33,188 bases of DNA from Planctomycetota bacterium (GCA_011321845.1 DROQ01000231.1:1-33188); one strand, 5' to 3'. Positions 1 to 8,076 are shown, counted from the first letter of the stretch. Translations and numbers: made by a program. Notes: generated by a model not told the origin, from the letters alone.

Positions 1-232
1 AGGGGAGAAACAGCTTTGTGCTGGGGATCCGGAGGGCCAGGGGAAAAACAGCTTTGTGCTGGGGATCCGGAGGGCCAGGGGAGAAACAGCTTTGTGCAGA
101 GGATCCGGAGGGTCAGGGGAAAAACAGCTTTGTGCAGAGGATCCGGAGGGCCAGGGGAGAAACAGCTTTGTGCTGGGGATCCAGAGGGCCAGGGGAGAAA
201 AGGTTTTGTGCAGGGGATCGGGAGGGCCAGGG
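1..232. repeat. 38-bp tandem repeat array (six copies plus a partial one)
   Basis: Units begin at 11, 49, 87, 125, 163 and 201, exactly 38 bases apart, each starting near CAGCTTTGTG and containing GGATCC and GGAGGGCCAGG. A partial unit fills 1-10, so the array continues beyond the window edge. Copies differ by only a few substitutions, such as CTGGGG versus CAGAGG after TTTGTG, and the last copy is the most diverged. No spacers lie between units, so this is a minisatellite rather than a CRISPR. Because 38 is not a multiple of three, the array reads open in all three plus-strand frames and gives the same repetitive peptides in rotation. Confidence 0.95.
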
Positions 233-330
233 GGTTCGGTTGGGCTTCCCCTGGCTCCCATATGGGCATACCATGGGCTTCCTCGGGCCTCCCTGGGCTT
301 TCTTTGCCTCCTTCTTGACTCCCTCTTGGG

Positions 331-408
331 CTCCTTGGACCTCCTGGCCTCCTTGGACCTCCTTGGGCCTCCTTGGACCTCCTTGGACCTCCTTGGACCT
401 CCTTGGAA
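331..408. repeat. 10-bp tandem repeat array (CCTTGGACCT)
   Basis: From 351 the unit CCTTGGACCT recurs at 351, 361 (with GGG for GGA), 371, 381 and 391, and degenerates at 401. Imperfect units extend back to about 331. It lies about 100 bases after the 38-bp array and has a strong strand bias: pyrimidines dominate here on the plus strand, while purines dominate in the 38-bp array. Confidence 0.9.
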
Positions 409-957
409 ATCCGGTGGGTACAAAAAAGCCGAGGATTCACCCCGTGCCCCCGAGATCCCGAACCCCGTGCCCGGAATCTCTCGGTGTGAACCCTCGTGCG
501 TACTGTTCTATTCTCTCTCTAACCCCTTTATCTGGACTCATTTAGCCCATCCAAGGAGTCTTTTTTCTCTCTCTCCACTCGGGACCGAGGAGCGAGGCTC
601 CCAATCCCTTGGGACCCGCAAATACATAGGGACCTGTCCAAAGTTTCAAAGATTTTGCGACTTTTTCAAAATATTCTCGCCCTCCCCACCTCTCCCCTCG
701 GGCCGCAGGAAGCAGGGCAAGAAAGAACCCGATCTCTCCCTTCCCATGGGGCCAAGGAGGATCCAAGATTCTTTTCATTTTTCATCATCTCTCTTGCATT
801 CCGCAAGAAAGGACGCATACTGCTCCGACGTTTTTTGGATCCAAGCCACAGCGAGATACCAGCACCTTCGTGATCCTGGATCGCATCCTTTAGAGACCGT
901 GTTTGCCCATCCAGCAGCTCGTTCTCGCTTGTTTCCCTTTCATCACAACGTACCAAA
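409..957. other. Gene-free stretch before the PEP-CTERM gene
   Basis: No ORF here looks coding. The open frames are low-complexity continuations of the upstream repeats or short overlapping frames without a ribosome binding site or a recognisable domain. I saw no tRNA, insertion sequence or clear promoter. It may be a long untranslated or degenerated region next to the minisatellites. Confidence 0.5.
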
Positions 958-1000
958 CCTTGAAGCCCCTTCAAGGCAACTCCTCAAGGCAGCGCCTTGA
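958..1000 (+). promoter_or_regulatory. Two tandem perfect hairpins upstream of the PEP-CTERM gene
   Basis: Hairpin 1 pairs CCTTGAA (958-964) with TTCAAGG (970-976) around a 5-base loop. Hairpin 2 pairs TCAAGGC (984-990) with GCCTTGA (994-1000) around AGC. Both share the CTTGA/TCAAG core, which appears again at 1019-1025 just before the start codon. No T-run follows, so they are not standard terminators. They could be an mRNA leader structure or a binding site, which is inference. Confidence 0.55.
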
Positions 1001-1029
1001 TCGTAGAACCTTAAACACCCTTGAACGAC

Positions 1030-1248
1030 ATGAAAACTCTCATCGCAGGAACTGTTCTCCTAGTACTCACCGTCCCCAGTCTCCCCTCCCAGACGAGAAC
1101 CAGTGGGGTTCGAAAAGCAACGACCCTGTACGGCCACAACAACCCCGGTCGTCCCACTCCCGAACCCAGTTCCGTGCTAACCCTGGCGGTTCTCGGGGCT
1201 GCGTTGGCAGGAATGAGCTTTTTTGCTTTCAAGAAAAGGAAACGCTGA
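1030..1248 (+). CDS. Minimal PEP-CTERM sorting-domain protein
   Basis: This 72-residue protein has a signal peptide (about residues 1-20, MKTLIAGTVLLVLTVPSLPS). A polar stretch of only about 25 residues follows, then a PEP motif (Pro44-Glu45-Pro46), a hydrophobic helix (about 47-67) and a basic KKRKR tail. That tripartite end is the known PEP-CTERM sorting signal, which exosortases recognise and cleave after export, usually in bacteria that make extracellular polysaccharide. The start is ATG at 1030; an in-frame TTG at 1021 would add three residues ahead of the signal peptide. No strong ribosome binding site is visible. It converges on the EpsI/exosortase genes, with 12 bases between the stop codons. 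The cargo between signal peptide and sorting signal is unusually short, so it may be a dedicated small surface peptide. Confidence 0.85.
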   Translation: MKTLIAGTVLLVLTVPSLPSQTRTSGVRKATTLYGHNNPGRPTPEPSSVLTLAVLGAALAGMSFFAFKKRKR

Positions 1249-1260
1249 ACCTTTCCCCGA

Positions 1261-1908
1261 CTAGTCCTCAAAACAAGAGGCCACTCGCTGGATCATGGCC
1301 TTGATTTGGGCCTTCCAGACATCATTCAGAGGCCGAGGGAGAAAGCCCGGGTCACTCTCAATACGGACCCACGCATAATCCCTCCGGCCTCTTCCCATTC
1401 TCCCAGCGAGATCCCGCCCAATCGCCACGAGCCCGCTTTCCGCTTTCTCGGGGAGACGGCCCGGCTCCTGCCTCCAAAAAACAACCTCCCGCTGCTCTTC
1501 GCCAAAAGCGACCTCGAGACGATGCACGTAGGCGACCTTCCCATCACCCATGGGGACCGCCTCGCTGATCCGACCCTGGGCCAACTCCCAGCCCTGGGCC
1601 TGATAACAGACTTCGGGATCGTGAGGTTGCTCCCCCAGAAAGACGATCCCCGGGTAGTACCCCAGATAGATCGAGAGCTTGGGGCTTTCGCCTTCCTTTG
1701 TAACAAACAGCAGGTAGTCCTTTGGGAGCAAGGGACTGGGTTGGAAACGATCCTCCACCCAGGTAGGGCCGGGGAAGAGCTCGTCGATGGACTCGGCCAA
1801 AGCGATAAAGTCGAAACGAGCCCTGCTCCCCTGAGCCATAAACCGTTCCCGCAGGATCAACCCGCTCCCGATCAGGAGGATCAGGAGGAATACCCATCGG
1901 CCCTTCAT
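1261..1908 (-). CDS. Exosortase-associated EpsI-type protein (DUF3485)
   Basis: The 215-residue protein has an N-terminal membrane anchor (about 4-20) followed by a periplasmic domain. The segment at about 96-109 reads HDPEVCYQAQGWEL and matches the hallmark EpsI motif in which Cys101 and the GW pair (106-107) are conserved. EpsI proteins stand alone or are fused to exosortases and are found in exopolysaccharide and protein-sorting loci. Their exact activity is not settled. The ATG at 1908 overlaps the exosortase stop codon by four bases (ATGA), so the two are translationally coupled. The 3' end converges on the PEP-CTERM gene. Confidence 0.85.
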   Translation of the reverse strand: MKGRWVFLLILLIGSGLILRERFMAQGSRARFDFIALAESIDELFPGPTWVEDRFQPSPLLPKDYLLFVTKEGESPKLSIYLGYYPGIVFLGEQPHDPEVCYQAQGWELAQGRISEAVPMGDGKVAYVHRLEVAFGEEQREVVFWRQEPGRLPEKAESGLVAIGRDLAGRMGRGRRDYAWVRIESDPGFLPRPLNDVWKAQIKAMIQRVASCFED

Positions 1909-2846
1909 GCCTTACTCTCCTGGGTCCCAGTCCCATTCTGGGCCCGATCCGCCTTGGACCTGAAGAGGAACCAGGCCAGGGGTAGAAAGAAAACAGCCAG
2001 GCTCACCAGGCCCAAGATCTCATGAAACAAGGGGGAATGGTTCCAGGACAGTCCCTGGAACTCAAAAATGGCCGTCAAAAGAATCCGAAACAGATTGCCC
2101 CCAAAGGCGGCGACAAAGGAGAGCAAGAGCATCAGAACAACTGTTTTCCAACGGGTCACCCGCCAATAAGCCACAAGGATAAGCCCCAGAACGGGAAAGA
2201 GCAGAATTCCCGCCAGACCGTTACAGTCGTCCACCACCTCCACCGCGGTCCCGGAGGGAAGAACCAGACTGTAACCCAAGAGTTCCAAGCCCTCGAAGAA
2301 AGGGCTCAGAAGGGCATGAGAAACGGTAGCAGCCGCTTCGACAAGGACTTGGCCGATTCTCGCCATCACTCCCCCTGGTATTGGAACCGTAGCAAGGAGG
2401 AAGAGGCCTGCCAGAAGGGTGGAGGGCCCCCGCTTGAAAGCAAAGAGGAACTCCAGGGAGGACCAAAGGAGGAGAATGGAAAACAAGGCGACTGCGGACC
2501 GAACGTCCATCAACAGGGCGAGCCAGAGGACAGTGATAAAAACTCCGACGAAGAGAAGAGGAAGATGTTTCGACAGGCCCTTGCCACCGAAGACTTCTTT
2601 CCTCCTCCCCAAAAACATCCAAAGCGCACCGACAAAGGCAATGAGAGATGCCGAATTCTGCTTGGAGGCAGAAAACCAGAGGCGTATCTCCATCTCGAAA
2701 TAGGGTTCCAAGGCTGCTCCAAGAAGAAGCAGAACCGCCCCCAAGAAAAGCCGATCCCAGGGCTTGGACGGGCTGGAAACTCCTTCAAGATGATTCAAGT
2801 TTTCATCCATTTTCCTACTGTTTCGGCTCGAATCCCGATGATTCAT
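1905..2846 (-). CDS. Exosortase (PEP-CTERM processing transpeptidase family)
   Basis: This 313-residue polytopic inner-membrane protein has about eight hydrophobic segments between residues 32 and 295. It carries the exosortase/archaeosortase catalytic triad in the expected contexts: Cys208 in VVDDCNGLAG, Arg254 in GGNLFRI and His275 in LFHEILG. Family members cleave the PEP-CTERM signal of exported proteins at the membrane and probably transfer them to a surface component. The ATG at 2846 gives a 12-residue polar extension; the ATG at 2810 is an alternative but has an AGGA only two bases away. It heads the exosortase-EpsI pair, diverges from the glycosyltransferase genes, and lies near a PEP-CTERM protein that is its likely substrate. 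Confidence 0.93.
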   Translation of the reverse strand: MNHRDSSRNSRKMDENLNHLEGVSSPSKPWDRLFLGAVLLLLGAALEPYFEMEIRLWFSASKQNSASLIAFVGALWMFLGRRKEVFGGKGLSKHLPLLFVGVFITVLWLALLMDVRSAVALFSILLLWSSLEFLFAFKRGPSTLLAGLFLLATVPIPGGVMARIGQVLVEAAATVSHALLSPFFEGLELLGYSLVLPSGTAVEVVDDCNGLAGILLFPVLGLILVAYWRVTRWKTVVLMLLLSFVAAFGGNLFRILLTAIFEFQGLSWNHSPLFHEILGLVSLAVFFLPLAWFLFRSKADRAQNGTGTQESKA

Positions 2847-3035
2847 GAGATCGGATCAACGGAACGCTGGGAACAAAAGGTCACGAAGAATTCGAAGGAA
2901 CCCCATAGCTTTTCCCCGCCATGAGGGAAAAGAGGGTTTTCCTTCAAGAGGATCTTATAAGGAAGTCGAGAAGCCAAGAGTAGGATCAGGGGAAATTGCT
3001 GAAAAGGGGGGACCCTGGAGACAACGATTCAAAGG
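2847..3035. promoter_or_regulatory. Divergent intergenic region between exosortase and glycosyltransferase genes
   Basis: This 189-base spacer separates two outward-facing transcription units and should hold both promoters. GGAAAA and TTTTCC pair around GAGGG at about 2925-2941 to form a small hairpin. No confident -35/-10 or -24/-12 pair could be assigned by eye. Confidence 0.35.
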
Positions 3036-4271
3036 ATGGGTCAAGAACAGGCGAGGGAAATGAACGGGGCGAAAGGACGGGAAGACCTGCTCGCTCAGCG
3101 CTCCTTCATCTGCTTTTGCGGGCTGGATTGGTGGTACCACAACCGGGCCCATTCCGATTTCCAGCTCATGACCCGGCTTGCCCATACCCATGATGTGCTG
3201 CTGATCAACAGCATCGGAATGCGTATGCCTACCCCGGGCAAGAGCAGTGGCTTCCTCAAGAAGATCCTTCGCAAGGCAAAGAGCATGGCCAAATTCCTGA
3301 GGACCCCAGTTCCCAGCCTCCCTCGGTACCATGTCCTCAGCCCCATCCTTTTGCCTCTTTACGGGTCAGCGAGAATGCGTGCCCTGAACGCAAAAATGAT
3401 CCGAGCCCAGGTCCGGTTCGCTGCAAAGAAGAGTGGTATCAAAAACCCCATCTATTTCGTAACTGTCCCCACTGCCTGGGAAGTCCTTCGACACGAGGAC
3501 ACCGATTGCCTGATCTACAATCGCTCCGACAAGCACTCCGCCTTTGGAGAGGCAGACGGCGGTTATATCGAAAGCCTCGAAAAGGAGCTGATGGATCGCG
3601 CCGATGTAGTTCTCTACGTGAGTAGAGCCCTCATGGAAGAGGAAAAGGATCTTTGCGGAGACAAGGCGGTCCTCTTCGACCATGGGGTCGACACGAAACA
3701 TTTCACCAGGATCCCTGAGGAGCATCTCCCCCCTGAAACCCGGGATCTCCCCAGGCCCATCATTGGATGGTTCGGAGGCCTGCGGGACCATGTGGTCGAT
3801 TTCGACCTTCTGAGGGCCACAGCTGAGACCTTTGCCGAAGGAACACTCCTTCTGGTCGGAGACGCCACCACTCCCATGGACAGCCTCACGGAACTCCCCA
3901 ATGTGAAGTGGTTAGGCCCAAGAAGCTTCGAGGAGATCCCCGCGCTCGGCTCTTCCTTTGATGTCGCCATCATGCCATGGAAACAAAATGACTGGATCAA
4001 GAACTGCAATCCCATCAAGCTCAAAGAGTACCTCTCCCTCGGCCTCCCGGTAGTGACAATGGATTTTCCGGAGGTCCACCGGTACGAAAGCCTTGTCCGG
4101 ATCGCCCAATCCCCGAAGGAATTCTTGGAGGGGATCCAAAAGGCTCTTGACGAGGATCGTGGAGAAGAAAAAACGGCACAAAGGCGGAAAAGCGTTCAAA
4201 AAGACTCCTGGGACCAAAGGGTCTTAGACCTAGCCGAGCTCTGTGAAAAGATCCTCGAGAAAAAAGGATGA
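3036..4271 (+). CDS. Glycosyltransferase, GT-B fold (GT4-like)
   Basis: The 411-residue protein has the two-Rossmann-domain pattern of family 4-type glycosyltransferases. The C-terminal half has PIIGWFGGLRDHVVDFDLL, a LLLVGD strand, PNVKWLG, and a nucleotide-sugar-binding segment NPIKLKEYLSLGLPVVT at about 328-344. The middle has a YVSRALMEEEK helix and a DHGVD motif typical of the domain junction. It probably adds a sugar to an exopolysaccharide or a lipid-linked precursor at the cytoplasmic face; donor and acceptor cannot be read. ATG codons at 3036 and 3060 are both possible and neither has a well-spaced ribosome site. Its stop overlaps the next gene by four bases (ATGA), making a two-gene unit beside the exosortase genes. 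Confidence 0.88.
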   Translation: MGQEQAREMNGAKGREDLLAQRSFICFCGLDWWYHNRAHSDFQLMTRLAHTHDVLLINSIGMRMPTPGKSSGFLKKILRKAKSMAKFLRTPVPSLPRYHVLSPILLPLYGSARMRALNAKMIRAQVRFAAKKSGIKNPIYFVTVPTAWEVLRHEDTDCLIYNRSDKHSAFGEADGGYIESLEKELMDRADVVLYVSRALMEEEKDLCGDKAVLFDHGVDTKHFTRIPEEHLPPETRDLPRPIIGWFGGLRDHVVDFDLLRATAETFAEGTLLLVGDATTPMDSLTELPNVKWLGPRSFEEIPALGSSFDVAIMPWKQNDWIKNCNPIKLKEYLSLGLPVVTMDFPEVHRYESLVRIAQSPKEFLEGIQKALDEDRGEEKTAQRRKSVQKDSWDQRVLDLAELCEKILEKKG

Positions 4272-5608
4272 AGGCAGAAAAAAGAGAAAAGGGATCACCC
4301 TTCCGGAAAATCCGCGTAGGGATGGTGGTTCACGCTTACTACGAAAAAGACGCTCGTGTCCGAAGGTACGCCGAATCCCTTGCCAAGCTAGGCCATTACG
4401 TGGAGGTTGTCGCCCTCCGGGCCAAGGGGCTGCCCAAGCATGAGATCATCGAGGGTGTGCATCTCGTTCGCGCCCCCCTCGACAGGAAGCGGGGAGGAAC
4501 CCTCAGATACATCTTTGAATACTTTGTCTTCCTTCTACTCTCTTTCTGGCATCTCGCCAAACAAACGTTCCGCAAGCGCTTTGATGTCGTGCATGTCCAT
4601 AACATGCCTGACTTCTTGGTATTCAGCGCCCTCGTCCCCAAGATCTTTGGGAGCAAAGTCGTCCTGGATGTCCACGATCTCATGCCCGAGGTCTACGCGA
4701 GCAAATTCCACTGCAGCTTGAATCATCCCATGATCATTCCGCTGCGGATCCAAGAAATCGCTTCCCACCTCTTTGCCGACCGCGTGATCTTCGCCACTTC
4801 CATTTTTCAACATTTGGCTGTCGCAAGAGGAACCTGCGAAAAGAAAGACTCCCTCGTCGTCCTCAACGCGCCCGACACAGATCTTTTCGACGAATGCAAA
4901 CATCCCTGGAAAGGTCCCGAAAACCCGCAAGAATTCAGGCTCCTCTATCTAGGAACCGTCTCCGATCGGCATGGACCCGACCAGCTCATCCGAGTCCTGG
5001 CCAAAGCCAAGGATCGGATCCCAGGGATTCGCCTGGTTTTGCATCCGAAACTGGCCGACGGAGAAGGAGAGCCCCTGGCCGCCCTCGAACGCCTCGCCAG
5101 GGAGTTGGGAGTGGAGGATCGGTTGGATATCCGGCCATCCATCGATCTTCGAGAAGTGCCCAAGGTCATGAGCCGATCCTCCGTGGGGACCTTCACCCCC
5201 CATATGGATGTCCATATAGACATCGCGCTGTCCCTCAAGGTCCCCGAATATGTCGCGATGGGCCTCCCCATTGTGACCGTCAACACCAAGATCATGCGGA
5301 CCTTGTTCCAGGAAGGTGAAGTGCTCTACTTTGAGGATGGGGACATCGAAACCTTCGCAAACCACCTCGTGTTCCTCTATGAGCACCCGGCCGAAGGGCA
5401 GGCCATGGCTCGAAGAGCCAAACGATTCCTCAACGAACATTCCTGGGATCAAGAGTTCGCAAACTACAGGTTGGCCTTGGAGTCCTTGTGTGGATGCAGC
5501 CTCCTCCAACAACCGGCTGACTCCAAGGGACCGAGCCCTTCGGAGGAACACTCACGAACTCTTCAGACTTCTTCTCAGACCAAGGCGGAAAAAGCATCCT
5601 CCAGATAG
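4268..5608 (+). CDS. Glycosyltransferase, GT-B fold (GT4-like)
   Basis: The 446-residue protein opens with RVGMVVHAYYEKDARVRRYAES, the N-terminal acceptor domain of GT4 enzymes, followed by VVHVHNMPDFLVFSA and VVLDVHDLMPEVYASKF. The C-terminal domain carries LLYLGTVSDRHGPDQLI, a strand region RLDIRPSI, and a donor-binding segment with SLKVPEYVAMGLPIVT at about 323-338. It is similar in plan to the preceding gene and coupled to it by an ATGA overlap, so both probably act on the same surface glycan. The last 40 residues are Ser/Glu/Gln-rich and unlike the family. Its 3' end overlaps the convergent aroB gene by 34 bases. Confidence 0.9.
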   Translation: MKAEKREKGSPFRKIRVGMVVHAYYEKDARVRRYAESLAKLGHYVEVVALRAKGLPKHEIIEGVHLVRAPLDRKRGGTLRYIFEYFVFLLLSFWHLAKQTFRKRFDVVHVHNMPDFLVFSALVPKIFGSKVVLDVHDLMPEVYASKFHCSLNHPMIIPLRIQEIASHLFADRVIFATSIFQHLAVARGTCEKKDSLVVLNAPDTDLFDECKHPWKGPENPQEFRLLYLGTVSDRHGPDQLIRVLAKAKDRIPGIRLVLHPKLADGEGEPLAALERLARELGVEDRLDIRPSIDLREVPKVMSRSSVGTFTPHMDVHIDIALSLKVPEYVAMGLPIVTVNTKIMRTLFQEGEVLYFEDGDIETFANHLVFLYEHPAEGQAMARRAKRFLNEHSWDQEFANYRLALESLCGCSLLQQPADSKGPSPSEEHSRTLQTSSQTKAEKASSR

Positions 5609-6651
5609 GAAGAGGCCTTGAGCCGCTCCACATGGCAACCCCCCAGGGAATGGATCCTTGGTTCGTGGATCCACTCTCCTTCCCTTTTCTTGTCCCGCGA
5701 AAAGAACACCCTAAGCTCCTCCAACTTTGGGGTGGACGGGAGCACCTGTTCGAAGGCGTTCGGCAGCCCCAAGTGATCCAGAAAGGCTTCGCCTTCTCTC
5801 TGTTCCGAGGGGGAGAGCTTGCCAATCCGTAGCTCCGCTCTGAGGCCGAGAGCAACGGCATTGCCATGGTTGAGCGTATCGGGACCGGCCAAAGCTTCGA
5901 GGGCGTGGGCAAGACTGTGCCCCAGATTGAGCGTGCGACGCAGCCCCTTTTTTTCCCAAGGATCTTCAAGGACGACATCGGACTTGATCCGAAGACATCG
6001 ATGCACCAATTCTTCGAGAAGCTTGGGTGAAGTCTGGGCATTCAGGGGAGGGATCTCTCTCAGCCAATCCATGAGAATCTTCGAGAAGCCCAGCCCATAT
6101 TTGGCCACCTCCCCCAGGCCACTCGAAAACTCGGTCTTCGGGAGAGTTCCTAACAGTTCAGGATCCACAACAATCCTCTCCGCGAAGTGAAAGGCGCCCA
6201 AAAGATTCCGACCCTCCGGAAGATCAACCGCGCATTTCCCTCCCAAACAAGCATCCACCGCCGACAAAAGGGTCGTGGGAACCTGAATGAGGGGCAGCCC
6301 CCGCAAGACAAGGGCAGCGGCGAGTCCTCCCAGATCGAGAACCGCCCCCCCACCCAGGACAACAACTCGGTCCCCTCGCCCTAAACCGGCTCCGACAATG
6401 TGGGAACAGAGCCGAATCAACTGCTCGGGAGTCTTGTGGCTTTCGCCGCCTGGGATCAGGGCGACCCCCGAAGCCTTCTCGCTGAGAGACTCGGCCAGCG
6501 TCTTGTGCCCCTCTTGGAAACCCTGGTCCAGGACCAAAAAAAACGTTCCAGAAAGCTCCTCCAGATCCCTCAGGAGATCCCGACTCGCCCCACAGGCGAT
6601 TTCTACCCGCGTAGCAGGACCTGGGCTCTCAAGGCGGAGATCCCAACGCAC
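5575..6651 (-). CDS. aroB: 3-dehydroquinate synthase
   Basis: This 358-residue protein matches the usual AroB length. It has the NAD-binding segment DRVVVLGGGAVLDLGG (about 94-109), the signature QVPTTLLSAVDACLGGK (about 123-139), and metal-site segments GLGEVAKYG, LNLGHSLAHALE and HGNAVALGL supplying Glu, His and His. The enzyme converts DAHP to 3-dehydroquinate, the second step of the shikimate pathway, using NAD+ and a divalent metal in the cytoplasm. It starts with GTG, with GGGAGG eight bases upstream, four bases after the stop of the preceding gene. It is the last gene of a five-gene run, and its final 34 bases overlap the glycosyltransferase gene on the other strand. Confidence 0.95.
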   Translation of the reverse strand: MRWDLRLESPGPATRVEIACGASRDLLRDLEELSGTFFLVLDQGFQEGHKTLAESLSEKASGVALIPGGESHKTPEQLIRLCSHIVGAGLGRGDRVVVLGGGAVLDLGGLAAALVLRGLPLIQVPTTLLSAVDACLGGKCAVDLPEGRNLLGAFHFAERIVVDPELLGTLPKTEFSSGLGEVAKYGLGFSKILMDWLREIPPLNAQTSPKLLEELVHRCLRIKSDVVLEDPWEKKGLRRTLNLGHSLAHALEALAGPDTLNHGNAVALGLRAELRIGKLSPSEQREGEAFLDHLGLPNAFEQVLPSTPKLEELRVFFSRDKKREGEWIHEPRIHSLGGCHVERLKASSYLEDAFSALV

Positions 6652-6655
6652 CCTC

Positions 6656-8059
6656 CTATCCTCCCATCCGCCGATTCCGCATCCGTTCGATCTTCTTCCG
6701 CCGAAGGCGGTCCCTTATTTCTTTGTCAGCCCTGGAGTCGCGGACCGCAAGGATCATCAGGGCGAGGATGAGGAAGGCTGTAAGCCCCAGGAAAAAAATG
6801 CGAAGGATCCCATTCACAGGGTTGTCCACAATCCTGAGTCGGTAGAGTTGGTCCGCGACAAAGAACGGAATGATCCTGAACCGGTATTTCCATTCGGACT
6901 TGCGCGCTCCAGTCTCGTAATAGATCCTCTTCAGAAAGGCCCCATAGACAACGACCTCGTCTCCCGTTTTCCAATCCATGGGGAGCTTCCCCGGGATTTT
7001 GAGAGCGATTGTTCCGATGGTCGGATGGTAAACCCAGACCCGGGACCAGAACGCCACCTTGAGAGGGTTGGGCTCAGCCTTGATCACCTGGACCCAGAGC
7101 AAGTTGGCCATAATCTTGAACATCTTTCCCCGCGGGATGGTTCCATCGGCCTGGGCCATATGGACAGCAATCTCGCGCGTCAATTCCGGGATCTTTTTTG
7201 GCCAATCCTTGCGATCCTTCTGGTTCATCAACCAAGACGCCAGGTGGTAGTAAGGGAGATCCTCGATCTTCTTACTCTCCCGAAGGCTCTTGTCCTTGAC
7301 CAGCCCCAGGATTTTGGGATCCAGGGTTTTTACGGGGGGGAATTCTTTGAAGGCACGCTTGAGGTTGACCCCGATCAAGTAGGGGGCCTTCTTGACCTTG
7401 AAGGGGAAGTTTTCGTCCCGGAGCTTGAAGAAAAGCCCCTCGATCCGCACAAGGCTCCCGCGGTGGATGTCCTCAGGAAGCGGCTCAATGATCGCAAAAA
7501 GGATCTTCTCTTTGGCCTTGGTCTCAATCAGCCCTTCAGTAACCTCGAAACCATCCAGCCCTGGGATCTTCTCCGGAGGGCGGATGCTGAGGAGTTCGCC
7601 TTCGTAGAAGAGGGGAGATCCCCTGAACTTGTCAGGATTTTTTTGTAGTTCCGCGACGGGGACAGGTTGATCGGGAAGCCCCATTTCGCGCAAGGAACCG
7701 GGAACAAGCTTCAGGGCCGCCCTCAAAAGATGCAAATAGGGCTTGGGCTCATTGGTATATCTTTGGGCGGAGGTTTCTTCTTGAACCTCCTTGAAAAGGG
7801 AGAGGTCGATCTCCGGGACGGGGACCGAGTAGCCCGCATCGTTTGGAATCTGGTCCCGAGGAGGGGTAATCAGAGTTGTTCTTTCACCTGGCTCCAGGAG
7901 ATTCCCCAGCCCTCCAAAAATCATGGATCCCAGCAGGACCGCCGCCACAAGTAGCACTCCAATGCGGACCGCGGGACCTTTGGCCCCCCTTTTTCGGCGG
8001 CCTTCCTTCTGTTTTCGTGAGGAAAAGGGCGGGGGATTCAATTGGTTCTTCAGTGACAC
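6656..8059 (-). CDS. Uncharacterised protein with a membrane anchor at each end
   Basis: I do not recognise a named family. The 467-residue product has a basic cytoplasmic N-terminus (1-30), a membrane segment at about 31-52, a long soluble region, a second membrane segment at about 423-444, and a very basic tail (RDRLRRKKIERMRNRR). The soluble part contains two regions, about 140-215 and 355-395, that read like small beta-barrel segments (SPLFYEGELLSIR and KTGDEVVVYGAFLKR). Topology suggests a mostly periplasmic body. The start is GTG with AGAGG four bases upstream. It lies between the amidotransferase-like gene (17-base gap) and aroB (4-base gap), so it is probably co-transcribed, though its role is unclear. 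Confidence 0.8.
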   Translation of the reverse strand: MSLKNQLNPPPFSSRKQKEGRRKRGAKGPAVRIGVLLVAAVLLGSMIFGGLGNLLEPGERTTLITPPRDQIPNDAGYSVPVPEIDLSLFKEVQEETSAQRYTNEPKPYLHLLRAALKLVPGSLREMGLPDQPVPVAELQKNPDKFRGSPLFYEGELLSIRPPEKIPGLDGFEVTEGLIETKAKEKILFAIIEPLPEDIHRGSLVRIEGLFFKLRDENFPFKVKKAPYLIGVNLKRAFKEFPPVKTLDPKILGLVKDKSLRESKKIEDLPYYHLASWLMNQKDRKDWPKKIPELTREIAVHMAQADGTIPRGKMFKIMANLLWVQVIKAEPNPLKVAFWSRVWVYHPTIGTIALKIPGKLPMDWKTGDEVVVYGAFLKRIYYETGARKSEWKYRFRIIPFFVADQLYRLRIVDNPVNGILRIFFLGLTAFLILALMILAVRDSRADKEIRDRLRRKKIERMRNRRMGG

Positions 8060-8076
8060 AAAACCTCTCTATGATT

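Noticed and set aside
1-232. CRISPR-like array
   Set aside because: The units are directly adjacent with no unique spacers and there are no cas genes nearby.
56-1000. Long open plus-strand frame over the repeat arrays
   Set aside because: It arises because the 38-bp and 10-bp repeats contain no stops. It has no ribosome site, no domain, and the later part is random-looking.
2022-2924. Plus-strand ORF opposite the exosortase gene
   Set aside because: Charged, low-complexity translation antisense to a clear exosortase with catalytic residues.
6287-7648. Long plus-strand ORF opposite aroB and the 467-residue gene
   Set aside because: It spans two well-supported genes on the other strand and has no recognisable domain.
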